64,000 nt of DNA from Bacillota bacterium. GTDB lineage: Bacteria > Bacillota > Clostridia > Acetivibrionales > JAEXSP01. The DNA is taken from positions 47,583-111,582 of the forward strand of contig JAEXSP010000026.1 of assembly GCA_023453795.1 (NCBI GenBank), in the 5' to 3' direction. A program made the translations under genes and the position numbers. Under the pieces are notes generated by a model that worked only from the letters and a program-made list of their open reading frames with translations, ran no database searches and had not been told where the DNA came from. Numbering within the stretch: position 1 is the first letter of the stretch; every line of letters begins with the position of its first letter. This document shows positions 36,166 to 45,846 of the stretch, piece after piece.

Positions 36166-38780
36166 ATGAGCCCTATCTTGCGGCCTAAATCGACTGCCAC
36201 CATACGGGATGAGACTCCCAGCTTGCTGAAAATACTAAGTACGTGAGTTTTTACTGTGGCTTGTGATATACAAAGCTTTTCGGCAATCTCTCGGTTGGTG
36301 ATGCCCAGAGACATTTCATACAGCACTTCAAGTTCACGTGCAGACAATAATTCCGGTTCCTTTGCAAATGATTTTGTATGACCGCAAACTTCTATGATGT
36401 CGCTTAAGAAGGCTGCTTCATTAGCAACCATGGTATTTTTGCCCGTCTGTTCAGAAAGTCCAAGCAGCAAGGGCAAAAGTGTTGAACGGTCAAGATAAAA
36501 AGGCATGAGAATACGGTTTTCACAAGCATAATGGATGGATTCACGCAGCAAATTATAGATCTCCCGCTGTCCACTGTTCTTTTTATCTGAGCGTACCAGC
36601 ATGAATATTTTTAGCAGACCTGCTTCTACAAGGCGAAGCTTGTTTTTATGCAAACGGGAAAAAGCTAAAATTTCATCGGTTTCTCTTAAAGCCTCATCGG
36701 TTTCACCTCGCTTAAAAAGAAGTCTGGCACGTAAAAGCCTCATAAAAGGCTGAGATTGGTAGCTTTTAGCAATATCAAGCTCTTTCAGATAATCACCGGC
36801 AAGACCGGAAGAAAGTTTTTCGGCACAGTCAAGCTCGTGTATAAGACGTCCGAGCATAAGCACACTGAAAGGTGAAAACTCGGACAATATCCCTTCAACA
36901 TAGGAGGCGCCGGTCTCGTTATCACCGGATAGAAATTTCATTTCAGCCAGGTGATAGGACAGCGTAATATCTGTTATATTCATATGAATTCGCTGTGCTT
37001 CCATCAACAACCGGGCCTGTTCCAACGTCTCAGCTGCTTTATCCAGTTCCATTCTTCGCATATATACGCCGGCCAAGCCAAAATAATAACTGGTTCCGAT
37101 CGCCGACATCATTGACGGTGACTTAAACAGCTCCCTTGATTTGGTATAACATGAAAGGCTGTCATTTAGTCGTCCGGTTTCTTCATAAACCTGCGCCAAC
37201 TGGTTATATGCGAAGAAATCCACAAAAACATTGACTCCTGCGCATGTTTGAATAGCTCTATTTATACAGTTTTCCGCCTCTTCGTACTGCATCAGCTCCA
37301 CAAGCGCAATAGAATTTTCCACCAATATCATCGCTTTCGCAACAGGTCCGAAGTTAAGGCGTTCAATCTGCTTGGCAGTCAGCGCATTATATTGCGGCAG
37401 TATACCCTCATCTTGGGAGAGATAAACCTCCGCAAACTTTACAATGCTGAAGATATCAGAATCTCCGTAATGCTCCCTGAATTTCTCAAACAGCAAGCGG
37501 AAACGTTCCATATTCATATTACCGAGATTATACATGAAGCACTGAGCAGCAAGGTCAGCATCCAAAATCAGCTGTTCAACCGGAACCTTATCAAGATGGC
37601 TCCAGGCCTCAATCCTGCCACCCATCGTCCGTGCCACCCGAAGGACATCATCATAATCCTCTGCCATGCAATACTGATGCAGGGCTTCCTCACAGTCTCC
37701 GAGCTGTTCAAAGGCACCGGCAGCTTTGATATAAAGCTCCTTTCTGCGATCCTCCGGAAGACAATTAAATTGTTGTGTCAGATAATCGGAGAGAATGTTG
37801 TGGTAACGGTAAATGCCATTCTGCTCATCCACGCAGATAATGAATAGATTTCTTCGGATAAGGCAATCAAGCATCCGGTCAAAATCGTTTCTGGTAAAAT
37901 TATCAAAAAGCAATACACAGATTCCAGCGTCAAAATAAGTAAGAGAGCCGGTTTTTATTAGAAAATCCTTTTCTTGAGGAGTTAAAGATTCGAACAATTC
38001 GCGGGTCAGATACTCCGCTGCAATGCCTCCGCCGGCACGCAGCAGCTGACCGGAGTATTTACCTGCCGCTCCGGCCGCCGCCGCCAGCTGTAAGCCTCCG
38101 ATCCACCCTTCTGCATATATATTAAGCCTGTTAAGTTCCTCATCACTGCCTGTAAGCTGCAGTGTATCCTTCAAAAATGCAATACCTTCCTCCGGTGAAA
38201 GCTGCATCTGTTTTCCGTCTATGAACAAAAATCGGCCGGAGACTGCCATCGGGCCCAAGTATAAAGGCGGATCCTCTCTGGATAGCATGAAAATGTGAAA
38301 ATTGGAGGGCATGGCTCCGACAAAAAACTCGAATGTCCGGATCAAAGCAGCATCGCTGATATAGTGAACGTCATCAAGCACAATATAGTAGTCTTCTTCG
38401 CCACATAGCCGGTTTATCAGCATAATCAGCAGATTTTCCATATGAGAAGCATCCGGATTAGAGCGCATCAGAGTAAGAAAGCTGTCACCATCCTCCCAGA
38501 AAGCACTTAAGGCCGCTGCGAAATATAGCCAGAAGGAATATACATTTGCGTTTGATGTATCAATTGACATCCAGCAGACATTTTTCAGCCTTGTCTCACG
38601 GATAAAGGAGGACAGCAGTGTTGTCTTTCCTGTCCCTGCGCCTCCCCGCACAAAGATTACACCCATATCTATGCACTGCGAAAGCTTATCAAACAAGGTT
38701 GTGCGCACGATATAGTTTTTACGTGGCGCCGGTATTTTCAGTTTCGTGGAAAGAAGCAGAGTGTCTGAGGAAAAATCCAT
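36162..38780 (-). CDS. MalT-like LuxR-family transcriptional regulator
   Basis: Large signal-transducing ATPase regulator. Residues 46-54 are a Walker A (GGAGTGKTT) and YYIVLDDVHYI is the Walker B strand of a STAND NTPase. Residues about 330-780 are helical TPR-like repeats that probably sense a ligand. A LuxR helix-turn-helix closes the protein (LSARELEVLYEMSLGITNREIA, then SQATVKTHVLSIFSKLGV). At 872 residues it is the MalT size. It lies 74 bases after the ABC-2 permease genes on the same strand and most likely controls that operon. Base composition is visibly GC-richer than the surroundings, suggesting transfer. Confidence 0.9.
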   Translation of the reverse strand: MDFSSDTLLLSTKLKIPAPRKNYIVRTTLFDKLSQCIDMGVIFVRGGAGTGKTTLLSSFIRETRLKNVCWMSIDTSNANVYSFWLYFAAALSAFWEDGDSFLTLMRSNPDASHMENLLIMLINRLCGEEDYYIVLDDVHYISDAALIRTFEFFVGAMPSNFHIFMLSREDPPLYLGPMAVSGRFLFIDGKQMQLSPEEGIAFLKDTLQLTGSDEELNRLNIYAEGWIGGLQLAAAAGAAGKYSGQLLRAGGGIAAEYLTRELFESLTPQEKDFLIKTGSLTYFDAGICVLLFDNFTRNDFDRMLDCLIRRNLFIICVDEQNGIYRYHNILSDYLTQQFNCLPEDRRKELYIKAAGAFEQLGDCEEALHQYCMAEDYDDVLRVARTMGGRIEAWSHLDKVPVEQLILDADLAAQCFMYNLGNMNMERFRLLFEKFREHYGDSDIFSIVKFAEVYLSQDEGILPQYNALTAKQIERLNFGPVAKAMILVENSIALVELMQYEEAENCINRAIQTCAGVNVFVDFFAYNQLAQVYEETGRLNDSLSCYTKSRELFKSPSMMSAIGTSYYFGLAGVYMRRMELDKAAETLEQARLLMEAQRIHMNITDITLSYHLAEMKFLSGDNETGASYVEGILSEFSPFSVLMLGRLIHELDCAEKLSSGLAGDYLKELDIAKSYQSQPFMRLLRARLLFKRGETDEALRETDEILAFSRLHKNKLRLVEAGLLKIFMLVRSDKKNSGQREIYNLLRESIHYACENRILMPFYLDRSTLLPLLLGLSEQTGKNTMVANEAAFLSDIIEVCGHTKSFAKEPELLSARELEVLYEMSLGITNREIAEKLCISQATVKTHVLSIFSKLGVSSRMVAVDLGRKIGLI

Positions 38781-38854
38781 TTATTTCTCCTAAATGAATA
38801 CTTTATTTTTATTGTAATCCTGTTCTATTTCTTTGACAAGCAAAGTCTTTCGGC

Positions 38855-39832
38855 TCAAACCTTTTTAACATACATTTTCCGTAAAACAGTGCAGGAAAAG
38901 ACAAATAGGACAAGCGAAAAGGCTATGACATAAAAAATAGAACCGATATGCTCTCCTGCGCTGCCATTTTGTAAATACTGTGCAAAATTCATCAGCTCTT
39001 TCTGCGGCAGCACTTTAATAATATTGTCCAGCACTTCATTATTTTTGCTGAAGGAGTAAAAGCTGCCCGCTAGCACCGAGGTCAGTACAGTTACTGAATT
39101 CCCCAGCATGCTGGCGTTGTCCGGCTTTTTAATCAGTGTGTTAAGCAGTATTGCAAAGGCGATGCCCAAAAAGCTAAGCACTGCCATCAGACCTGCATAT
39201 TGCAGAAGGGAAAATCCGATATTCCAGCGGCTGAGCTTTAAAATGACAAGCAGAATATATTCCGGCAGCAGCAGCGACAGACAATAGACGCAATGCGCCG
39301 CCAGATAGCAGCCGAAGGAAGCCGGTGCTGCGGCAATCCTGCGTAGCTGCCCCTGTTCCTTGTCCTCTGCAAAGGCAAATAGATTGGAAAATGAGATCAT
39401 CAGCAGAAACATCATCATAAAGCCGATGATATTTACCCCCACACCGCGTTCCGTTTTACCGTCATTCACAATGGCATTTGGTTTTTTTAGCAGCATAGAC
39501 AGCATTTTTTTATAATCGTTATTGCGCAGCGTTTCAATCTGGTAGTATCCATCCTTGTTAACTGTTACAAACGCATCATATTTTTGCTTGACAAGCGTAG
39601 AGTGCGGGGGTTTTTCAGACACAACGCTGATGTCCAGATATTTTGTTGTGGGTATGGCATCTGAACCGCTTTGTGTAATAAAAGCTACGTGCCCTTTGAC
39701 CTGCTGAATGCCAGTCATATAAACGGCAAATACCATTATAGCAAGCGTTATAACTGTCATCACAAGCACCAGAATTACGCGTGGTATTGTCCGCAGGTAA
39801 TTGTTTTTCAGTATGCAAAAAAACGTACTCAT
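38855..39832 (-). CDS. ABC-2 type transporter permease
   Basis: Membrane subunit of a drug/lipid-type exporter. One N-terminal helix, a small extracellular domain (about 40-130), then five membrane segments with the ABC-2 pattern (FMMMFLLMISFSNLFAFAEDKEQGQLRR). Its ATG overlaps the TGA of the preceding permease gene (ATGA), implying coupling and a heterodimer. Cargo unknown. Confidence 0.85.
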   Translation of the reverse strand: MSTFFCILKNNYLRTIPRVILVLVMTVITLAIMVFAVYMTGIQQVKGHVAFITQSGSDAIPTTKYLDISVVSEKPPHSTLVKQKYDAFVTVNKDGYYQIETLRNNDYKKMLSMLLKKPNAIVNDGKTERGVGVNIIGFMMMFLLMISFSNLFAFAEDKEQGQLRRIAAAPASFGCYLAAHCVYCLSLLLPEYILLVILKLSRWNIGFSLLQYAGLMAVLSFLGIAFAILLNTLIKKPDNASMLGNSVTVLTSVLAGSFYSFSKNNEVLDNIIKVLPQKELMNFAQYLQNGSAGEHIGSIFYVIAFSLVLFVFSCTVLRKMYVKKV

Positions 39833-40569
39833 ATATAATCCTCCGTTCTGAAAAGCCTCCGACAGCCTAAAACAAGCAGAGTCGAAACAATAGATGCACC
39901 GATAAATACCGGCCAGAAATAACCCAAACTGTCATCACAGGAAATTGAAAAAAAAGCGTCATTCAACCACTTGACCGGGGACAGGCGTGTAGCGAATGCC
40001 AGGATCCCGCCCATACCATCCAGCGAGAAAAACGATCCGCCCAATACGCACAGCAGACTGATCACTGTACTGAGCAATGTGCTTGTGGTCTCTTCGCAAT
40101 GAAAAACACAGCAGAAGAAAATCCCCAAAGCCGCAGCAGCAAATTCAACAGGCACCATGAGCAGGATAAAAAATATCGGCCGGCTTCCTAGGGTCACATT
40201 CAGAAGCGGGCAGAGAATTGCTAGAAGTAAAACATGAAGGACGTAATCAAAAACAAAAGACGACAGAATTTTAGAAAAATAGATCGGAAAACTTCCGACC
40301 GGGGAATATATTATTCGTAGGTTCGGCCTCTTGATGTCACGCTCCATGAAGCAGTTGGAGGCCGTCATCGCTCCATTAAGGATTCCATAAATGAGCAGAG
40401 TAACGGTATAGTATTGATAAGCATCCTTTATATTGGCATAATTGCCGCCGGTTAAAAAGCCCATGATTAAAATCAAAAGTGCTGCAAATATTGTATTGTA
40501 CCCTACAAGAACAGGGTTTTTGAAAAGATTGATCATATCCATTCTGAAAATTGATGAAAAACGTTGCAT
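39829..40569 (-). CDS. ABC-2 type transporter permease
   Basis: Second membrane subunit, six hydrophobic segments over 246 residues (for example VGYNTIFAALLILIMGFL). The ATG at 40569 (MQRFSSIFRMD) has GGAGGG six bases upstream, so six in-frame upstream codons are excluded. It starts 17 bases after the ATPase stop. Confidence 0.83.
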   Translation of the reverse strand: MQRFSSIFRMDMINLFKNPVLVGYNTIFAALLILIMGFLTGGNYANIKDAYQYYTVTLLIYGILNGAMTASNCFMERDIKRPNLRIIYSPVGSFPIYFSKILSSFVFDYVLHVLLLAILCPLLNVTLGSRPIFFILLMVPVEFAAAALGIFFCCVFHCEETTSTLLSTVISLLCVLGGSFFSLDGMGGILAFATRLSPVKWLNDAFFSISCDDSLGYFWPVFIGASIVSTLLVLGCRRLFRTEDYI

Positions 40570-40586
40570 TCTTATCCCTCCCCCCA

Positions 40587-41525
40587 TTAGTCACGCAGCT
40601 TTCGGCCTGTCAGTTTAAGAAAAACCATTTCCAGACTTGCTGTTTCGCTTGTAATATTTCGAATTTTCTCGCCACGGTTAGATAATAAGGCAATAATGCG
40701 GTCAAGGTTTTCAATGCCCTTGATCGAAGTAATTTCAATGGTGCTGCCTTCGATTTTCACCGATCTCACACCTTCCACCATAAAGAATTCATCATGTGCT
40801 ATTTTCCCGTTTTCTTCGACTTCAATGATATACCGTTTTTCATTCTCAATGTCCTCCTTGAGGCTTTCCTTGCTTCCTTCAGCGATGATGGTACCATGAT
40901 CCATGATAATGATTCGTGTTGAGATCGCCTCAACCTCTTCCATATAGTGAGTTGTATAGATCACCGTCATGCCGTTATCACGAAGTTTTTTTATAGAATC
41001 AAGGATGTAATTACGGCTTTGGGGGTCAATCCCCACAGTAGGCTCATCCATGATAACCAGTTCTGGGTGATGCGCGATGGAGCAGGCAATATTAAGCCGC
41101 CGCTTCATACCGCCTGAAAATGTTTTAACTTTATCATGTCTTCGATCCTCGAGACCGGCGAATTTAAGCGCTTCATTTACTGCTTCCTTGAGTCTGTTTC
41201 CCTTTAAACCATAAAGAGAAGCGAAGAAACTCAGATTGCGCTCTGCACTTAGTTCCTCATACAGCGCTACATCCTGCGGTACAATACCAAGCTCATGCTT
41301 GTAAGTACGCAGCTGCTGCCCAATTTTACTGCCCTTATAGCAAATCTCACCATCGTCGCTATTGAGAGCCGCAGTGAGGATATTAATGGTGGTACTTTTC
41401 CCTGCACCGTTGGGGCCTAATATACACAGCACCTCTCCGCGGTGCACTTCGAAACTGATTTCTTTGAGCACCTTATTTTCCTTGAAGCTTTTTGTCAAAT
41501 GACTGACACTCATTAATTTTTCCAT
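40587..41525 (-). CDS. ABC transporter ATP-binding protein (DrrA/CcmA type)
   Basis: Energises the two ABC-2 permeases. Walker A GPNGAGKST, signature FSGGMKRRLNIA, Walker B LVIMDEPTVGID and the H-loop TTHYMEE are complete. The C-terminal 90 residues form the small regulatory domain seen in DrrA-like ATPases. AGGAG precedes the ATG. First gene of the operon ATPase-permease-permease-LuxR regulator. Confidence 0.93.
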   Translation of the reverse strand: MEKLMSVSHLTKSFKENKVLKEISFEVHRGEVLCILGPNGAGKSTTINILTAALNSDDGEICYKGSKIGQQLRTYKHELGIVPQDVALYEELSAERNLSFFASLYGLKGNRLKEAVNEALKFAGLEDRRHDKVKTFSGGMKRRLNIACSIAHHPELVIMDEPTVGIDPQSRNYILDSIKKLRDNGMTVIYTTHYMEEVEAISTRIIIMDHGTIIAEGSKESLKEDIENEKRYIIEVEENGKIAHDEFFMVEGVRSVKIEGSTIEITSIKGIENLDRIIALLSNRGEKIRNITSETASLEMVFLKLTGRKLRD

Positions 41526-41570
41526 AAAATCATCTCCTGTGTTCTATCATACGACATGAGCCAAATAAAG

Positions 41571-41605
41571 AAATCAACCGTTCGGATGATTTTAGAGGTT
41601 GATTT
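41571..41605. promoter_or_regulatory. Inverted repeat upstream of the ABC operon
   Basis: AAATCAACC and GGTTGATTT, nine bases each, 17 bases apart, 46-80 bases before the ATPase start. On the plus strand the right arm is followed by TTT, so it could also be a weak terminator; as an operator it would suit the MalT-like regulator. The rest of the 580-base gap 41526-42105 is AT-rich; a 74-codon minus-strand frame there lacks a ribosome site and is not called. Confidence 0.4.
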
Positions 41606-42105
41606 TTTAGAGTTTTATCCAGGTGTAAAACGACCATCCGGTTGAGCTCAGAAATATTCCCATAAATAAATGAACTCTTTTTATTTGCATCATATTTACA
41701 AACTGATTCCATAGTATTAATATTTAGAATAAGAATAAAAATGGAAGAATGCAAGAATGCCGCAAATACCGGTTATAAAAGGAAAATTGGCGTTATGCAC
41801 CATGTACCTTAAAAATCTTTTGTCTAACAAGTGAAATGTCTGTGTTTGTAATATTCTGGTTATCCTAACAGGTAAATTTCATGCAACCCGGAAAAAGCAA
41901 GCCAAAAGAAATAGAGTAAATAAGCGTATAACTTCTGCATGCAACAATTTATTTATTAGACAAGGATATAAGTGTTAACAAAAGTACTTTGTTTAATTTT
42001 TAAATATGTTTAATAAATTACTAAAACATTATGCATATTTGAAATATAATATAATTATATTGGTATTTAACCTGAAAATATTTTTAACGCTTTAGGAGTT
42101 ATGAA

Positions 42106-43893
42106 ATGAAGAGGAAGGTCTTTACTTATTATATTATTCTGATTGTGGTAGGGGTAACGATTACTGGTTTTTTTATATCGGAGCTTGCTCAAAGATACTA
42201 TAAGAACGAAGTGGAAGTAAACCTTACCAATTCTGCAGTCTTAATAGGGCATCAATTGAAATCGGCTGAAACAAACGGCAAACTGATCAACTACAGTAAG
42301 CTTGCTAAAGAATATTCCAATTTGATGAACCACTTCCCCGAAGCTGATACTGAACTGAAAAATACCGGTATAAGGGTAACTGTCATAAATTTCAGCGGTA
42401 AAGTGCTCGGTGACTCGGAAGCTGATTTCAGAACGATGGAGAACCACAAAAACCGTAAAGAGATAAAGGAATCAATTCAGGGAAAAATCGGCAAAGACAG
42501 CCGATACAGCGAAACACTCAAGGTGGATCTTCTTTATATTGCAGTTCCTATAAAGTCGTCTAACATAATAATAAGGGTGTCCATGCCTCTTTTGAATATT
42601 AAGAAAATCAATGAGGCGATTTGGTATTACACCGCTCTAAGCATCCTATTCGGACTTGCTTTTACAAGCTTTCTTGCATTGAGGTTCTCATCCTATATAA
42701 CCAATCCGATAAAAAGTATCATTGAAATGTCTAAAGAGTTCTCTTCAGGCAATTATTCCAAAAGAATTAAAATAGAATCCAATGATGAGTTCAGACAGTT
42801 GGGAGATACCTTCAATAAGATGGCAGATAAGCTGGAAGAAACTATAGCAAATTTGATAGACAATAATATAAAAGTGGATTCAATACTCAACAACCTCTCT
42901 ACCGGCATTCTTGCAGTCGATAGAAATTACGGCATAGTCCTTATAAATTCAGTGATGTGCGACTTCCTTGAAATCCGATTCGGTCCGGGTGTTTATGGAA
43001 TTAACTCTACTGTTTTGATAGAGAACTCGCAAATTAAAATGCTGCTTGAAGAAACCATTTCAAGAAACAAGAGCATTAATGACGAAATAGTCGTCAACGA
43101 ACCGGAGGAGAAGATTCTAAGAGTTCTTGCTACCCCTATCAAATCAAAGGATGCAAATACGCCTAACAACGGGGGGATCATATCAATACAAGATATTACA
43201 TCACTTAAGAAACTCGAGCGAATAAGGACAGAATTTGTTTCCAATGTCACCCACGAGCTTAAAACTCCATTGACATCAATCAGAGGTTTTGTTGAGACAT
43301 TGAGAGCCGGTGCTATCGATGATAAGGAAGTAGCGGAGAAATTTCTGCAAATCATAGATATCGAGTCAGAGAGGCTTTACATCCTTATAAATGACATTCT
43401 CCAGCTTTCCGAAATTGAAATGAAACAAAAAGACACAAATATGGGTTATCACAACCTTAAGCCAATCATAAAGGAGACTTTCCAGATACTTGAGCTTGCA
43501 GCCGAAAAGAAAAGCGTTGCTCTAATAGATGAATCTGACGATAGCGTTATAATTTACGCCAACAGGGACAGAATAAAGCAAATGCTGATAAACCTTGTTG
43601 ATAACGGTATTAAGTATAATATGGAAAATGGCTCGGTAACAGTAAAGGCTTATGAAGAGAATAACAAGCATATAATTGAAATTAGAGATACAGGCATCGG
43701 TATCGCAGAATCTAATCTTCCGAGAATATTCGAGCGTTTTTACAGAGTCGACAAAGGCCGATCCAGAAGTATGGGAGGCACCGGCCTTGGTCTTTCTATC
43801 GTAAAGCACATTGTTAATTTGTATAACGGAGAAATCAAGGTAGAAAGTGAATCCGGCATGGGAAGCCGATTCATAGTAGAACTGCCCAAGTAA
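42106..43893 (+). CDS. PhoR-like membrane sensor histidine kinase
   Basis: Transmembrane kinase with the full PhoR layout: membrane helix (about 7-25), extracellular sensor (about 28-165), second helix (about 172-192), HAMP (about 192-245), PAS (about 255-360), HisKA with phospho-accepting H383 (SNVTHELKTPLTSIRG), and HATPase boxes N (INLVDNGIKYN), G1 (DTGIGI), F (RIFERFYRVD) and G2 (GTGLGLSIV). 595 residues. It sits convergent with the PiT/DUF47 phosphate-uptake genes, whose promoter has a PhoP box, so phosphate sensing is the likely role. No response regulator gene is beside it, which is unusual for PhoR. Confidence 0.88.
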   Translation: MKRKVFTYYIILIVVGVTITGFFISELAQRYYKNEVEVNLTNSAVLIGHQLKSAETNGKLINYSKLAKEYSNLMNHFPEADTELKNTGIRVTVINFSGKVLGDSEADFRTMENHKNRKEIKESIQGKIGKDSRYSETLKVDLLYIAVPIKSSNIIIRVSMPLLNIKKINEAIWYYTALSILFGLAFTSFLALRFSSYITNPIKSIIEMSKEFSSGNYSKRIKIESNDEFRQLGDTFNKMADKLEETIANLIDNNIKVDSILNNLSTGILAVDRNYGIVLINSVMCDFLEIRFGPGVYGINSTVLIENSQIKMLLEETISRNKSINDEIVVNEPEEKILRVLATPIKSKDANTPNNGGIISIQDITSLKKLERIRTEFVSNVTHELKTPLTSIRGFVETLRAGAIDDKEVAEKFLQIIDIESERLYILINDILQLSEIEMKQKDTNMGYHNLKPIIKETFQILELAAEKKSVALIDESDDSVIIYANRDRIKQMLINLVDNGIKYNMENGSVTVKAYEENNKHIIEIRDTGIGIAESNLPRIFERFYRVDKGRSRSMGGTGLGLSIVKHIVNLYNGEIKVESESGMGSRFIVELPK

Positions 43894-43897
43894 TCTA

Positions 43898-44944
43898 TCA
43901 GACTATCAGCTTAATTAACAATATTATTAGCGCACCTATTCCCGCAGTAACCGGTATGGTCAGAACCCAAGCCCAAACAATATTTTTTGCAAGCGCCCAC
44001 CTTACCGCTGTCAGTCTTTTTGATGCTCCTACCCCCATAATGGAAGTAGATATGATATGGGTAGTGCTTACTGGGGCACCGAAACGTGTCATGGTCTCAA
44101 TCAGTATGGCTGCTCCTGTTTCAGCTGCAAACCCGTTTATAGGCTGAAGTCTGATCATGTTTACACCCATTGTTTTAATTATCTTCCAGCCCCCTATTGA
44201 GGTTCCCAGACCCATAGCAATAGCACAGGCAATGATTACAGGAAGGATCGGCGTTTGCTGCCCATTGTTCATATCGACCGAAACCAATGCAATAGTAATT
44301 ATACCCATTGACTTTTGGGCATCGTTTCCGCCATGTGAAAAAGCCATGAATGCGGCAGAAATTATCTGAAGCTTTGAAAACCACTTATTTACTGCTCTTT
44401 GTGAAAGCTTCTGAAGTGCAAAGTATAAAAACTTCATTACTACAAAGCCTAAAACAAAGCCAATGATTGGTGAGGAAAAGAGAGGTATAATGACCTTCAT
44501 CAAAATTCCCTTTGCCTCATAAAACATATGCCCTTGCTTGGGCGCTTCATACCACTTCAACACAACCATAGAACCTATGTATGCCACAGAAGCTCCCATC
44601 AGTCCACCCAGCAAAGCATGTGAAGAGCTGCTTGGAATCCCTATATACCATGTAAACAAATCCCAGATTATTGCTGCTGCAAGCGCCGCAATAACAATAT
44701 AAAGCATTCCGTTCTCATCTGTTATGTGTTTTTCATTGATTATCCCGTTTGAAATAGTTGCGGCAACTTTTTGGCTTGTTACCGCACCTATTATGTTTAG
44801 TCCTGCTGCCATAAGTATTGCCGCTCTCGGTGACAAAACTCTTGTTGATACAGACGTTGCTATAGCATTTGCAGTGTCGTGGAAGCCATTGATAAAGTCG
44901 AAGGATAGGGCTAGAATAATTACAATAATCACCAGACTAAGCAT
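43898..44944 (-). CDS. pit: PiT-family inorganic phosphate transporter
   Basis: Low-affinity, cation-coupled phosphate permease. Ten or so membrane segments across 348 residues. Both PiT signature repeats are clear: FDFINGFHDTANAIATSVSTRVLSP (in part) in the N-half and AFSHGGNDAQKSMGII in the C-half, plus GAPVSTTHIISTSIMGVG. The GTG/ATG start overlaps the end of the DUF47 gene by eight bases, so the two are translationally coupled, as in many bacteria. Confidence 0.95.
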   Translation of the reverse strand: MLSLVIIVIILALSFDFINGFHDTANAIATSVSTRVLSPRAAILMAAGLNIIGAVTSQKVAATISNGIINEKHITDENGMLYIVIAALAAAIIWDLFTWYIGIPSSSSHALLGGLMGASVAYIGSMVVLKWYEAPKQGHMFYEAKGILMKVIIPLFSSPIIGFVLGFVVMKFLYFALQKLSQRAVNKWFSKLQIISAAFMAFSHGGNDAQKSMGIITIALVSVDMNNGQQTPILPVIIACAIAMGLGTSIGGWKIIKTMGVNMIRLQPINGFAAETGAAILIETMTRFGAPVSTTHIISTSIMGVGASKRLTAVRWALAKNIVWAWVLTIPVTAGIGALIILLIKLIV

Positions 44945-45560
44945 GCTTCATCACAACCCCCTCAACAATATTTGCAACGTCTTCGCATGCATCCAGAGTA
45001 CTTTCAAGTAATTCATAAATCTCTTTCCACTTGATTACCTCAATCGGGTCCTTTTCAGAGACAAAAAGCTTTGCTATAACATTCCTGTATATCACATCTC
45101 CCTCGTTTTCAAGCCTGTTAATTTCTATGATTTGACCGTTCATAGCCTTGGAAGTTTTCAGGTTCTTCAGCTCAAGCATTACCTTCTTCAGCTCGGCAGT
45201 ACTTTTGACAATCAAGCTTGCAAACGCAAGAGATTCTTCCATTATCTTCTGTACGTTATACATTCTGAACCTGTGAGCAGTAGACTCGATTGCATCTGTT
45301 ATATTATCCAATTCCTTAGCTATAAGGTATATGTCTTCCCTGTCAATGGGAGTAATAAATGAAGAATTCAGTTTCTGCATGATCTTATGCACCTGTTGGT
45401 CACAATCATGTTCTACCTGTTCTATAGCTTCGATTTTCTCCTGAATACCGGTGTAATTATTCATCAGATCCTCAAGCATGGTAGCAGCTTTATAAACTAT
45501 CTCTGATGCCTCATAAAACATATCGAAGAATACTACTTCCTTTGATGATAAACTAAACAT
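44937..45560 (-). CDS. DUF47 (PhoU-like) Pit accessory protein
   Basis: All-helical cytoplasmic protein of 207 residues resembling a half PhoU. The DUF47 pattern is seen in EQVEHDCDQQVHKIMQKLNSSFITPIDREDIYLIAKELDNITDAIE, given here only in outline: acidic metal-binding helices with repeated E/D-x3-D. Such proteins are co-encoded with PiT transporters and tune their activity. GGAGG precedes the ATG. First gene of the dicistron behind a PhoP-box promoter. Confidence 0.92.
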   Translation of the reverse strand: MFSLSSKEVVFFDMFYEASEIVYKAATMLEDLMNNYTGIQEKIEAIEQVEHDCDQQVHKIMQKLNSSFITPIDREDIYLIAKELDNITDAIESTAHRFRMYNVQKIMEESLAFASLIVKSTAELKKVMLELKNLKTSKAMNGQIIEINRLENEGDVIYRNVIAKLFVSEKDPIEVIKWKEIYELLESTLDACEDVANIVEGVVMKHA

Positions 45561-45594
45561 TACATAATCCTCCTATGTGTCTGCGTATAAATTG

Positions 45595-45623
45595 ATTATA
45601 AATAATGTAAAACACCTATACAA
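45595..45623 (-). promoter_or_regulatory. Promoter of the DUF47-pit operon
   Basis: Minus strand TTGTAT, 17-base spacer, TATAAT. The weak -35 next to the Pho box fits an activator-dependent promoter. Transcription would start about 30 bases before the DUF47 ATG. Confidence 0.65.
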
Positions 45624-45628
45624 CCGAG

Positions 45629-45667
45629 TTAACATATAATTAACATACATATAACATCAGCTTTACA
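45629..45667. promoter_or_regulatory. PhoP box: four TTAACA-like repeats every 11 bp
   Basis: TTAACA at 45629, TTAACA at 45640, ATAACA at 45651 and TTTACA at 45662 (plus strand), each 11 bases after the last. This is the Gram-positive PhoP consensus (TT(A/T/C)ACA with about 5-base spacers, four copies). It lies directly upstream of the -35 of the DUF47-pit promoter. Confidence 0.82.
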
Positions 45668-45740
45668 AATGTAAGTTAAAAGCTTAAGGGCATCGAGCCC
45701 ATTCGCTTTTGGAACACTTGCCAAGACAAGTCTCTCAAAT

Positions 45741-45783
45741 AAAAAAATGCCTATTCGATAGTTTTAACCAAATAGGCATTTTT
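45741..45783 (-). terminator. Terminator after the leucine-rich repeat gene
   Basis: Stem AAAAATGCCTATT / AATAGGCATTTTT (about 13 bp, 15-base loop), with a T-run on the minus strand. It ends the gene at 45847. Confidence 0.85.
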
Positions 45784-45846
45784 ATTTTGTTATTTTTTAT
45801 GACTTTCCATAAAAAAATTCGCTAATAAAAAGATGTATTTTCTGCT

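Noticed and set aside
41530..41754. 74-codon minus-strand frame upstream of the ABC ATPase
   Set aside because: No ribosome site; occupies the likely promoter region of the ABC operon.
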